Assembly (NCBI GenBank): GCA_021820845.1
Contig: JAKADC010000004.1
Span: 1-64,000 of the forward strand
Origin: Pseudomonadota bacterium
GTDB lineage: Bacteria > Pseudomonadota > Gammaproteobacteria > Burkholderiales > Thiobacillaceae
DNA length: 64,000 bases
Direction of reading: 5' to 3'
In this document: positions 33,477 through 42,065 of the stretch, piece by piece
How the letters are laid out: each line of letters opens with the position of its first letter
How positions within the stretch are numbered: position 1 is the first letter of the stretch
Translations under genes and position numbers: made by a program
Notes under the pieces: model-generated
What the model was told of the DNA's origin: nothing
What the model saw: the letters and a program-made list of their open reading frames with translations, nothing else
The model's database searches: none

Positions 33477-34133
33477 TCAGCGCGCCGGCTCGGCGACGAA
33501 AATCTCCACCCGCCGGTTCTTCGCGCGGCCCGCCGCCGTGGCGTTGTCCGCGATCGGTTCGCGCGACCCGTGGCCCTCGATGGCGATGCGGCTCGCCGCA
33601 ACCCCGCGGGCAACGAGGTAATCCCGCGTCGCCGCCGCGCGGTTGACCGAAAGCCGGTTGTTGATCGCGTCGGTGCCGGTGGAATCGGTATGGCCGATGA
33701 TGGTCACCACGGTCACGGGGTTCTGATTCAGCGTGGTCGCGAAGCGATCGAGGACCGGACGCAGATTGGGCTTGATGTCGTAGCGACCGGTATCGAAGGA
33801 CACATCGCTCGGGATGTCCAGCTTGAGCCGGTTGTCGGCGGTCTGGCTGACGCTCACGCCGGTTCCCTGGGTCGCCTGCTCCATCGCCGCCTTCTGTTCG
33901 GCCATGTGCTTCGACCACAGGTAGCCGCCGCCGGCGCCCACCGCGGCGCCGATTGCCGCGCCCGTCGCCGCGCTCCTGCCGCCCCCGGTCGCGGCGCCGA
34001 TGACCCCGCCCGCGACGGCGCCGATCGCCGCACCCGTTCCCGTGCTCTTCTGGGTTTCGCTCATGTTGGCGCAGCCGGAAAGCCCGCTGAGGGCGATTGC
34101 GACCGCACTGAGAGACACCACGATTTTTTCCAT
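33477..34133 (-). CDS. OmpA-family lipoprotein with glycine zipper
   Basis: 218-residue lipoprotein. The lipobox LSGC places the acylated cysteine at residue 21. A glycine-zipper segment (GAAIGAVAGGVIGAATGGG) follows, then a periplasmic OmpA-like domain that should bind peptidoglycan (SFDTGRYDIKPNLRPVLDRF, GHTDSTG, LSVNRAAATRDYL, NRRVEIF). The much longer frame was rejected; the ATG at 34133 has GGAGGG before it and starts the signal peptide. It resembles YiaD/Pal-like proteins that tie the outer membrane to the wall. It is convergent with the rhodanese-like gene. Confidence 0.92.
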   Translation of the reverse strand: MEKIVVSLSAVAIALSGLSGCANMSETQKSTGTGAAIGAVAGGVIGAATGGGRSAATGAAIGAAVGAGGGYLWSKHMAEQKAAMEQATQGTGVSVSQTADNRLKLDIPSDVSFDTGRYDIKPNLRPVLDRFATTLNQNPVTVVTIIGHTDSTGTDAINNRLSVNRAAATRDYLVARGVAASRIAIEGHGSREPIADNATAAGRAKNRRVEIFVAEPAR

Positions 34134-34304
34134 GTCATACCCTCCGGTTTGTTGGACCGCTTTGATTGTAGGCAAATATGCGGCGCGTGCGGGGTCTTTG
34201 CCGCTGAAGCGCAGTTGCCAGCACGCCCTCCGGACCCGTATGCTGGGGGAGCCGCCCCCAGGCGGACCGCCCCTTTGGATGCCGACGAGATTCCGACCGT
34301 ATCG

Positions 34305-34793
34305 ATGAATCCTGACTACGCCCGCATGCTGCGCCACCTGCTGCAAACGCAGGAGGTGGCGGCGCTCGGGACGCTGCATCACGGACGCCCCCACGTATCG
34401 ATGGTGCCCTTCGCGCTGCTGCCCGGCGGCGCCGGTTTCGCGATTCACGTCAGCCAGCTCGCCGCGCACACGCGCGACATGCTGGCGAAACCGGAGGTGA
34501 GCCTGCTGGTCGTCGCGCCGCCGTCGCCCGGCGTCCCCGTCCAGGGCCTCGCCCGCATCACGGTGCAGGGCCGGGCCGAGCGATATGCCGAAGGAAGCGA
34601 AGGCCGTGCCGAGGCCAAGGCGGCGTATCTCGCCCGCTTTCCCGGCAGCGCGGACCTGTTCGGGTTTGCCGATTTCTCCGTGTTCGCGATATGGCCTGAC
34701 TCGATCCGCTTCGTCGGCGGGTTCGGGCAGGCGACGACGATTTCGCCGCGGACGCTTGCGGAAGCGCTGAGCGACAACGCGCCCGCACGCTGA
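34305..34793 (+). CDS. HugZ/pyridoxamine phosphate oxidase-like FMN-fold protein
   Basis: 162-residue split-barrel protein. Recognisable parts are QEVAALGTLHHGRPHVSMVPF, the LLVVAPPSPGVPVQGLARITV core and a C-terminal FSVFAIWPDSIRFVGGFGQA, like the HugZ/PNPOx family that binds FMN or haem. The ATG at 34305 is chosen; the frame is open far upstream but that part overlaps the OmpA-like gene antisense. A hairpin follows the stop. The substrate cannot be told. Confidence 0.85.
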   Translation: MNPDYARMLRHLLQTQEVAALGTLHHGRPHVSMVPFALLPGGAGFAIHVSQLAAHTRDMLAKPEVSLLVVAPPSPGVPVQGLARITVQGRAERYAEGSEGRAEAKAAYLARFPGSADLFGFADFSVFAIWPDSIRFVGGFGQATTISPRTLAEALSDNAPAR

Positions 34794-34797
34794 TCGC

Positions 34798-34816
34798 GCG
34801 CACGGAATCCGTGCGC
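34798..34816 (+). terminator. Possible terminator after the HugZ-like gene
   Basis: GCGCACGG (34798-34805) pairs with CCGTGCGC (34809-34816) over a 3-base loop, followed by AAATTTCTTCC. The T-tract is weak, so it is only a candidate. Confidence 0.4.
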
Positions 34817-34953
34817 AAATTTCTTCCATTACATTTTCGTTCTGCGGCACCAATAATGCTCAATGTGGTCGAACGATGGCCGTTATGGAGTTGACGTGAT
34901 CATCGCAAGCGTCGCGCCGGTCCACCGCCACTGATCAACGACAGGAGTACGTC

Positions 34954-36873
34954 ATGAGCTTGTTCAATCAGTACATCGAACGCTACCGCCAGGAGGAAGA
35001 GGAATACTCGCTGGAGGACTTCCTGGAGATCTGCAGGAAGGACCGCATGGCCTATGCAAGCTCCGCCGAGCGCATGCTGGCCGCGATCGGCGAAGCCGAG
35101 CTGGTGGACACGCGTCAGGACCCGCGCCTCTCGCGCATTTTTTCCAACAAGGTCATCAAGGTCTACCCGGCCTTCAAGGATTTCTACGGCATGGAGGAAA
35201 CGATCGAGCAGATCGTGTCCTACTTCCGCCACGCCGCGCAGGGCCTCGAGGAGAAGAAGCAGATCCTCTACCTGTTGGGCCCCGTCGGAGGCGGCAAATC
35301 CTCTCTGGCGGAAAAGCTCAAGCACCTGATGGAGAAGGCGCCGTTCTATGCCATCAAGGGCTCGCCGGTGAACGATTCGCCGCTGTCGCTGTTCTCCGCC
35401 GACGAGGACGGCGACATCCTCGAACAGGAATACGGCATCGCGCGCCGCTACCTCGGCAAGGTGCTGTCGCCCTGGGCCGTGAAGCGGCTCCACGAATACA
35501 ACGGCGACATCACCCAGTTCCGCGTGGTCAAGCGCTGGCCGTCGGTGCTGGGCCAGGTCGGCATCTCGAAGACCGAGCCGGGCGACGAGAACAACCAGGA
35601 CATCTCCTCGCTGGTCGGCAAGGTCGACATCCGCAAGCTCGAAAAATTCTCGCAGGACGACCCCGATGCGTATAGCTATTCGGGCGGGCTGTGCCTGTCC
35701 AACCAGGGGCTGATGGAATTCGTCGAGATGTTCAAGGCGCCGATCAAGGTGCTGCACCCGCTGCTGACCGCGACGCAGGAGGGCAACTACAAGGGCACCG
35801 AGGGCTTCGGCGCGATTCCCTTCGACGGCGTGGTGCTGGCCCACAGCAACGAGTCGGAGTGGACGGCGTTCCGCAACAACAAGAACAACGAGGCCTTCCT
35901 CGACCGCATCTACATCGTCAAGGTGCCCTACTGCCTGCGCGTGTCCGAGGAGATGAAGATCTACCGCAAGCTGCTGCAGCACAGCTCGCTGTCGGAATCG
36001 CCGTGCGCGCCCGGCACGCTCGAGATGCTCGCGCAGTTCGCCGTGCTGACCCGGCTCAAGGAGCCGGAGAATTCCAGCATCTACTCCAAGATGCGCATCT
36101 ACGACGGCGAGAATCTCAAGGATACCGACCCCAAGGCCAAGAGCTATCAGGAATACCGGGACTTCGCCGGCGTCGATGAGGGCATGACCGGCGTCTCGAC
36201 GCGCTTCGCCTTCAAGATCCTGTCGCGCGTGTTCAACTTCGACCACAGCGAGATCGCCGCCAACCCGGTGCACCTGCTCTACGTGCTGGAGCAGCAGATC
36301 GAGCAGGAGCAGCTGCCGCCCGAGACGGAACAGCGCTACGTGGCCTACCTGAAGGAATATCTGTCGCCGCACTACGCCGCCTTCATCGAGAAGGAACTGC
36401 AGACCGCGTATCTCGAGTCCTACTCGGAATACGGCCAGAACATCTTCGACCGCTACGTGATCTACGCCGACATGTGGATCCAGGACCAGGAATTCCGCGA
36501 CCCCGACACCGGCGAGATCCTCGACCGCGCCCAGCTCAACACCGAGCTGGAGAAGATCGAGAAGCCCGCCGGCATCGCCAACCCGAAGGACTTCCGCAAC
36601 GAGGTGGTCAACTTCGTGCTGCGCGCCCGCGCGCAGAACCACGGCAGCAATCCGGCGTGGACGAGCTACGAGAAGCTGCGCGCAGTGATCGAGAAGCGCA
36701 TGTTCTCCAGCACCGAGGACCTGCTGCCGGTGATTTCCTTCAATGCCAAGGCGTCGAGCGACGAGCAGAAGAAGCACCAGGACTTCGTCGCCCGCATGGT
36801 CGCCAAGGGCTACACCGACAAGCAGGTGCGCCTGCTGGCCGAATGGTATCTGCGGGCGAGGAAGACGTCGTGA
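34954..36873 (+). CDS. prkA: PrkA serine protein kinase
   Basis: 639-residue PrkA (YeaG) kinase. An AAA-like N-terminal domain has Walker A GPVGGGKSS at about 109-117, followed by the C-terminal kinase-like domain. PrkA, YeaH and SpoVR genes occur together in many proteobacteria and are induced in starvation and nitrogen or general stress; the precise substrates are not settled. The length matches the family. The ATG at 34954 follows ACAGGAG. It is the first of a three-gene operon with 13-bp and 1-bp gaps. Confidence 0.95.
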   Translation: MSLFNQYIERYRQEEEEYSLEDFLEICRKDRMAYASSAERMLAAIGEAELVDTRQDPRLSRIFSNKVIKVYPAFKDFYGMEETIEQIVSYFRHAAQGLEEKKQILYLLGPVGGGKSSLAEKLKHLMEKAPFYAIKGSPVNDSPLSLFSADEDGDILEQEYGIARRYLGKVLSPWAVKRLHEYNGDITQFRVVKRWPSVLGQVGISKTEPGDENNQDISSLVGKVDIRKLEKFSQDDPDAYSYSGGLCLSNQGLMEFVEMFKAPIKVLHPLLTATQEGNYKGTEGFGAIPFDGVVLAHSNESEWTAFRNNKNNEAFLDRIYIVKVPYCLRVSEEMKIYRKLLQHSSLSESPCAPGTLEMLAQFAVLTRLKEPENSSIYSKMRIYDGENLKDTDPKAKSYQEYRDFAGVDEGMTGVSTRFAFKILSRVFNFDHSEIAANPVHLLYVLEQQIEQEQLPPETEQRYVAYLKEYLSPHYAAFIEKELQTAYLESYSEYGQNIFDRYVIYADMWIQDQEFRDPDTGEILDRAQLNTELEKIEKPAGIANPKDFRNEVVNFVLRARAQNHGSNPAWTSYEKLRAVIEKRMFSSTEDLLPVISFNAKASSDEQKKHQDFVARMVAKGYTDKQVRLLAEWYLRARKTS

Positions 36874-36886
36874 CGGGGATGCATCG

Positions 36887-38149
36887 ATGAATCGTCTGGT
36901 CGACCGCCGTCTCTCGGGCAAGAACCGCAGCGCCGTCAACCGGCAGCGCTTCCTGCGCCGCTTCAAGGTGCAGATTCGCAAGGCCGCCGCGCAGGCGGTG
37001 TCGGGCCGCAAGGTGGCGGACCTGGAACGCGGCGAGAAGATCTCCATCCCGAGCAAGGACCTGTCGGAGCCCACCTTCCACCACGGCCCCGGCGGCCGCC
37101 GCAACATCGTGCTGCCGGGCAACCGCGAGTTCGTCAGCGGCGACCGGGTGGAGCGGCCCGAGGACGGCGGCGGAAACAGGGGCAGCGGCGGCTCGCCGGA
37201 CGGCGAGGGCATGGATGAATTCGTGTTCGAGTTGTCGAAGGAAGAGTTCATGGACTACTTCTTCGAGGATCTGGCCCTGCCGGACCTGGTGAAGAAGCAG
37301 CTCGCCGCCGTGCCCGAGGTCAAGAAGGCGCGTGCCGGCTTCATCAATCAGGGCAATCCGTCCAGCCTGCACGTGGTGCGTTCGATGAAACAGGCCATCG
37401 GCCGCCGCATGGCGATGGCCGCCGGCCCGCGCGAGGCGCTGCGCGAAGCCGAGGACGCGCTCGATGCGCTCGAAGCGCGGGGCCTCGGCGCGAGTCCCGA
37501 GGCCGACGAACTGCGCGACGAAATCGAGGCGCTCAAGGCCCGCATCGCCGCCCTGCCCTTCATCGACACCTGGGATCTGCGCTACGCCAACCGCATCGAC
37601 AAGCCGACGCCGAGCAGCCAGGCGGTGATGTTCTGCCTGCTCGACGTCTCCGGCTCGATGGACGAGGACCGCAAGAACATCGCGAAGCGCTTCTTCATGC
37701 TGCTCTATCTTTTCCTCACCAAGAGCTACGAACGCATCGACGTCGTGTTCATCCGCCACCACACGGTGGCCAAGGAAGTCGACGAGGAGGAATTCTTCGC
37801 CTCGCGGGAATCCGGCGGCACGGTGGTGTCGAGCGCACTCGAGCTGATGCGCGAGATCATCCTCCAACGCTATCCCTCCGCCAGCTGGAACATCTACGCC
37901 GCGCAGGCGTCTGACGGCGACAACTGGGAAAGCGATTCGCCGCGCTGCCGCGAACTGCTGCTGCAAAGCATCCTTCCCCTGACGCAGTACTTCGCGTACG
38001 TGGAAATCGAGGCCACCGAGCCGCAGAGCCTGTGGCACGAGTATGAACGCGTGAAGGCGGCGAACCCGCGCTTCGCCATGCAGCGCATCCTCACGCTGGA
38101 AGACATCTACCCGGTGTTTCGCGAACTGTTCAGGAAGAAGGCGGCCTGA
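36887..38149 (+). CDS. yeaH: YeaH/UPF0229 family protein with VWA-like domain
   Basis: 420-residue UPF0229 protein. It starts MNRLVDRRLSGKNRSAVNRQ and ends in a von Willebrand A-like domain with CLLDVSGSMDEDRKN (DxSxS metal site) and TVVSSALELM. The 48 upstream codons in the open frame overlap prkA and were dropped; the family start is at 36887. It lies 13 bp after prkA and one base before spoVR. In E. coli YeaH works with the kinase YeaG (PrkA); it probably acts as its scaffold or substrate. Confidence 0.93.
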   Translation: MNRLVDRRLSGKNRSAVNRQRFLRRFKVQIRKAAAQAVSGRKVADLERGEKISIPSKDLSEPTFHHGPGGRRNIVLPGNREFVSGDRVERPEDGGGNRGSGGSPDGEGMDEFVFELSKEEFMDYFFEDLALPDLVKKQLAAVPEVKKARAGFINQGNPSSLHVVRSMKQAIGRRMAMAAGPREALREAEDALDALEARGLGASPEADELRDEIEALKARIAALPFIDTWDLRYANRIDKPTPSSQAVMFCLLDVSGSMDEDRKNIAKRFFMLLYLFLTKSYERIDVVFIRHHTVAKEVDEEEFFASRESGGTVVSSALELMREIILQRYPSASWNIYAAQASDGDNWESDSPRCRELLLQSILPLTQYFAYVEIEATEPQSLWHEYERVKAANPRFAMQRILTLEDIYPVFRELFRKKAA

Positions 38150-38150
38150 C

Positions 38151-39674
38151 ATGGGAACCGATCCTGCGTCGACCTCCGGCGCTCGTCGCGAGCCGCTGTT
38201 CGAGGGTTCGGAATGGACCTTCGAGCTGCTCGACCGCTGCGACCGCGAGATCGCACGGGTCGCCGCGCATTACGGTCTCGACACCTATCCGAGCCAGATC
38301 GAGGTCATCAGCTCCGAGCAGATGATCGACGCCTATTCCTCAGTGGGGATGCCGGTCGGCTATCACCACTGGTCGTACGGCAAGCAGTTCCTGTCGACGC
38401 AACGGAGCTACAAGCGCGGCCAGATGGGCCTCGCGTACGAGATCGTCATCAACTCCAATCCCTGCATCGCCTATCTCATGGAAGAGAACACGATGGCCAT
38501 GCAGGCGCTGGTGATCGCCCACGCCGCCTACGGCCACAACTCCTTCTTCAAGGGCAACTACCTGTTCCGCGCCTGGACCGATGCGGAGGGCATCCTCGAC
38601 TACCTGGTGTTCGCGCGCAATTTCATCGCCGAATGCGAACAACGCTACGGCGAGCTGGCGGTCGAAGAGCTGCTGGACTCCTGCCACGCGCTGATGAATC
38701 TCGGGGTCGACCGCTACAAACGGCCGGCCAAGCTCTCCATGGCCAAGGAGCAGGTTCGGCAGGCCGAGCGCGAGGCCTACCTGCAGTCGCAGGTCAACGA
38801 CCTGTGGCGCACCCTGCCGGCGCGCCCCGAAGGCGAGCGGCGCAAGACGCCGCGCCGCTTCCCCAGCGAGCCGCAGGAAAACCTCCTGTATTTCATCGAG
38901 AAGAACGCCCCGCGGCTGGAGCCCTGGCAGCGCGAGGTCGTCAGGATCGTGCGGAAAATCGCGCAGTATTTCTATCCGCAACGGCAGACCCAGGTCATGA
39001 ACGAGGGCTGGGCCACCTTCTGGCACTACACGCTCCTCAATCACCTGTACGAGGAAGGCAAGCTCACCGACGGCTTCATGATGGAGTTCCTGCAGAGCCA
39101 CACCAACGTGATCTTCCAGCCGCCTTTCAATAGCCGCTTCTACAGCGGCATCAACCCCTACGCGCTCGGCTTTTCCATGTTCCAGGACATACGCCGCATC
39201 TGCGAGCAGCCCACCGACGAGGATCGCCGCTGGTTCCCCGAACTCGCCGGAAGCGACTGGGTGAAGTCGCTCGACTTCGCCATGCGCAACTTCAAGGACG
39301 AAAGCTTCGTCGCGCAATACCTGTCGCCCAGGCTGATCCGCGAGCTCAAGCTGTTCGCCCTGGTGGACGACGACCGCGACGACAAGCTGGAGGTCACCGC
39401 GATCCACGACGACACCGGCTACCGCACGGTGCGCCAGCTGCTCGCCGACCAGTACAACCTCGGCAACCGCGAGCCCAACATCCAGGTCTACGCAGTCGAT
39501 GTCTTCGGCGATCGCGCGCTCACGCTGCGCCATTTCATGCACGACCGCCGGCCGCTGGGCGACTCGGCCCCGGAAATGCTGCGCCACGTCGCGCGGCTCT
39601 GGGGTTACGCGGTCAAGATCGAGAGCGTCGACGAAGCCGGCGCGATCCGCTTCGTCACCGGCAGCGACGCCTGA
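38151..39674 (+). CDS. spoVR: SpoVR family protein
   Basis: 507-residue SpoVR homologue. Family segments are MPVGYHHWSYGKQF, AHAAYGHNSFFKGNYLF, MNEGWATFWHYTLLNHLYE and NPYALGFSMFQDI. The histidine-rich HAAYGHN and NEGWATFWHY motifs suggest a metal site, but no activity is established. In Bacillus SpoVR takes part in spore cortex formation; in proteobacteria it travels with prkA and yeaH as a stress module. The gene begins one base after the yeaH stop. Confidence 0.95.
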   Translation: MGTDPASTSGARREPLFEGSEWTFELLDRCDREIARVAAHYGLDTYPSQIEVISSEQMIDAYSSVGMPVGYHHWSYGKQFLSTQRSYKRGQMGLAYEIVINSNPCIAYLMEENTMAMQALVIAHAAYGHNSFFKGNYLFRAWTDAEGILDYLVFARNFIAECEQRYGELAVEELLDSCHALMNLGVDRYKRPAKLSMAKEQVRQAEREAYLQSQVNDLWRTLPARPEGERRKTPRRFPSEPQENLLYFIEKNAPRLEPWQREVVRIVRKIAQYFYPQRQTQVMNEGWATFWHYTLLNHLYEEGKLTDGFMMEFLQSHTNVIFQPPFNSRFYSGINPYALGFSMFQDIRRICEQPTDEDRRWFPELAGSDWVKSLDFAMRNFKDESFVAQYLSPRLIRELKLFALVDDDRDDKLEVTAIHDDTGYRTVRQLLADQYNLGNREPNIQVYAVDVFGDRALTLRHFMHDRRPLGDSAPEMLRHVARLWGYAVKIESVDEAGAIRFVTGSDA

Positions 39675-39952
39675 CGTCCGTTCCCCGGTCGCTTTAGCTT
39701 AGCCGAGCACCGACCCCCCCTTCTTCCGCCTGGAAAGACCGTTTTTTCGGCAGCGATCCGTCGCGCCGCCATATTTAATACAAAAAAGTGCTTTTATCTT
39801 CGATGGCGGTTCGCCTCGAGCGGCGTGCGATGCAGGGGACGGCCTTGCTGAAAGCCGCGCCTGGACTGGCACGCTGCGAGAGGTTGACTACTTTACTCGG
39901 TTATTTTATGGTTGCGAGTCCAACTCATCTTTTTCACAACAAGGACTGCACC

Positions 39953-40285
39953 ATGGAACGCGAAATCAACGGAAAAATTGTCGAAACCGACCCCGAGGGC
40001 TACCTCGTCAATCTGGACGACTGGTCCGAGGAACTGGCGATCGAACTGGCGAAGGAAGACAAGCTCGAACTGGGCGAGAACCACTGGAAGATCATCCATT
40101 ACATGCGCGACCAGTTCGCGCAGAACGGCACGGCGCCCAACCTGCGCTTCCTGCAGAAAGGCCTGAAGGAGGAATTCGGCGACGAATGGGGCGACAAGAA
40201 ATTCCTGTTCGACCTGTTCCCGTTCGGCCCCGCCAAGCAGGCAGGCCGCTACGCGGGGACCCCGAAGCCGACCGGGTGCGTGTGA
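39953..40285 (+). CDS. TusE/DsrC-family sulfur-transfer protein with one cysteine
   Basis: 110-residue DsrC/TusE protein. It has the family start INGKIVETDPEGYLVNLDDW, the middle ENHWKIIHYMRDQF and the C-terminal arm TPKPTGCV with the penultimate C109. The second cysteine of true DsrC, about ten residues upstream, is glycine (G98), so it cannot form the DsrC disulfide and is of the TusE type. It probably carries persulfide in tRNA thiolation or acts as a DsrC-like regulator. The ATG at 39953 gives the standard N-terminus; 55 upstream codons were dropped. Its 278-bp upstream gap holds an AT-rich stretch (39770-39800) but no gene. A strong terminator follows. Confidence 0.9.
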   Translation: MEREINGKIVETDPEGYLVNLDDWSEELAIELAKEDKLELGENHWKIIHYMRDQFAQNGTAPNLRFLQKGLKEEFGDEWGDKKFLFDLFPFGPAKQAGRYAGTPKPTGCV

Positions 40286-40303
40286 AGCAGGATGCCCCGG
40301 AGC

Positions 40304-40328
40304 AAGCCCCGCGCCGCGGGGCTTTTTT
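40304..40328 (+). terminator. Rho-independent terminator after the TusE/DsrC gene
   Basis: AAGCCCCGC (40304-40312), loop GCC, GCGGGGCTT (40316-40324), then a T-run to 40328. A perfect 9-bp stem, 18 bases past the stop. The rest of the gap to 40529 shows no gene. Confidence 0.9.
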
Positions 40329-40529
40329 CATGGCGGGGTCATCCGGTATTGGAAAAAACCAAGAACGGGAACATAAACTGGCCGATCGTCATCTATCGAG
40401 TCCGGAGGCCAGTGTCGAGCAGTGGATGTGAAATCGCTGAGAACGTGCCCCGAGCCTCCCACCCGGAGGACTCCACCTTGACTCTGCGGTGGCGGGGCAA
40501 GTCAGTTCGTCCACGAGGCCAAGTCCCGC

Positions 40530-41204
40530 ATGTTGAACAGGATATTCAAAGCCTTATCGAGGCGATGGCGCGGCGGGATCACCCTCCTGCTGCTCGTCTT
40601 GTCCGGCACGGCTTCCGCCGATCTCCTCGATGACGCGCTGATGCGTTACGCCAAGCTCGAGACCTACCAGGCCACCCTGAGATCGTCGGCCTTCCCCGGA
40701 GGAAAATTCCGGGAAGTCATCCGCTACACCTACAAAAAGCCCGGATGGGTACGAATGGATTTCCAACGACCCCATCCTGGCCTGGTGCTTACCTATGACC
40801 CGGAAAAAAACGGGGTGCGATTATGGCCGTTTGGCCCGAAAGGCCCGGATTTCTCCGTCAGCCCGGACATAGCGTGGCTCAGAAGCGGCGGCGGAGAGCG
40901 GGTGGACCGTTCGGACATCGGGACCTTGCTGCATCGGGCGATCACGCTTAGGCAGAGCGGCAATGCCCGGATTCTGGGCAAGGAGTCGGTGAATCACCGG
41001 GATACGGTGCGCCTGCGGGTAATCGGAGGCGCGGGGAAGAATGTGGAGGGCGTGCACCGCTTCGACTTGTGGCTCGATGACCGCACCCTCATGCCCCTGA
41101 AGGTCGAAGCCTATGATGAGCACGACGCTCCGCTGGATATTGTATTAATGGATGACCTGCAGATCGATACGCCATTGCCGGAGCGGATCTTTCTGGGGCC
41201 ATGA
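40530..41204 (+). CDS. LolA-like periplasmic protein
   Basis: 224-residue exported protein. The N-terminus has a signal peptide (LSRRWRGGITLLLLVLSGTASA, cut at about residue 30). The mature part has a LolA/LolB-like pattern (LLDDALMRYAKLETYQATLR, WVRMDFQRPHPGLVLTYDPE, RFDLWLDDRTLMPLKVEAYD), in which a half beta-barrel holds a lipid chain. It may bind a hydrophobic ligand or act in lipoprotein sorting. It stands alone, with the YceI-like gene convergent on it. Confidence 0.8.
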   Translation: MLNRIFKALSRRWRGGITLLLLVLSGTASADLLDDALMRYAKLETYQATLRSSAFPGGKFREVIRYTYKKPGWVRMDFQRPHPGLVLTYDPEKNGVRLWPFGPKGPDFSVSPDIAWLRSGGGERVDRSDIGTLLHRAITLRQSGNARILGKESVNHRDTVRLRVIGGAGKNVEGVHRFDLWLDDRTLMPLKVEAYDEHDAPLDIVLMDDLQIDTPLPERIFLGP

Positions 41205-41264
41205 GTATCCATGACGCGCGCGCTCTTGGCGTATCCGTACCCAATCGCCCGGGCAAAGCGAGCC

Positions 41265-42002
41265 TCACTCGCCAAGCAGCTTGAATTCGATCACGACCTC
41301 GTTCTGCACCGCGAGGAATCCGCCGAACACGGAGTAGGGCTGCACGCCAAAATCGGTTTGACGCAGCACGAACGATCCGGCGACCGAGACGTGTTCCGGC
41401 AATCCCTCGACGCTGAGTGGAATCCACATCGCTTGCTGCTGGCCATGCATTTCGATCTCCACCTTGGCGGCGAGTTTTGGGGGTTCGCCGGTGATCTGAA
41501 GCGAATGCACGCGGACAAAGGGGAATTTGTCGGCTTGCATGTTGTTCGCGCCGAGCATGTGCTCACGTACCCCTTTGATGTCCTCGCGCGTCAGAACGGA
41601 CGAGAACGCGTCGCCGAGGGCCGACCGGTACCTGGGGTTATCGATCTCCAGTTGATCGAGGCGGAATGCCAGGTCAAATCGTCCCTTCGCTGCTCCGGTA
41701 GCAGGCAGGTAAAGGAATCCAGCGAAATGGGGCGCGGAGAGGACATGATTGTGTCCCGCGGTTGCAGCCCGGCCACCCCGGAATACGTAGATACGGACCG
41801 TCGACTTACCCGGGTCGAGGGTGAAGACTCTTCCGCCCCCTTTACGCAATGGGGAATATTCGGCCTTCAATTCCGCCCCCGGGTCGCCCCGGGCGGCCGC
41901 CGGTCCGCCCGTTGGCGAAGCGGGCGGTGTCACGGTGCAGCTCAGCAGCGTCATGGCGGCAACCGCGCCGGATAGAAAAATCAGGATCTTCCGCAGAGGC
42001 AT
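41265..42002 (-). CDS. YceI-family lipocalin-like lipoprotein
   Basis: 245-residue protein with a lipobox-like MTLLSC (C22) and a YceI domain: STVRIYVFRGGRAATAGHNH at the start of the barrel, then DIKGVREHMLGANNMQADKF, and DFGVQPYSVFGGFLAVQNEV at the end. YceI proteins bind isoprenoid quinones or similar lipids in the periplasm. The ATG at 42002 has GGAAG upstream; an ATG eight codons earlier is possible. It lies 63 bp after the transporter gene on the same strand. Confidence 0.88.
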   Translation of the reverse strand: MPLRKILIFLSGAVAAMTLLSCTVTPPASPTGGPAAARGDPGAELKAEYSPLRKGGGRVFTLDPGKSTVRIYVFRGGRAATAGHNHVLSAPHFAGFLYLPATGAAKGRFDLAFRLDQLEIDNPRYRSALGDAFSSVLTREDIKGVREHMLGANNMQADKFPFVRVHSLQITGEPPKLAAKVEIEMHGQQQAMWIPLSVEGLPEHVSVAGSFVLRQTDFGVQPYSVFGGFLAVQNEVVIEFKLLGE

Positions 42003-42065
42003 GGTGGCTTCCAAAAGGTCCGGCATTCCACGAATGCTGCGCCGATGATCCTAGTACGTAAAGCT

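Noticed and set aside
39788-39952. In-frame 5' extension of the TusE/DsrC gene
   Set aside because: The family N-terminus begins at 39953; the extension has no similarity within the family and no ribosome site.
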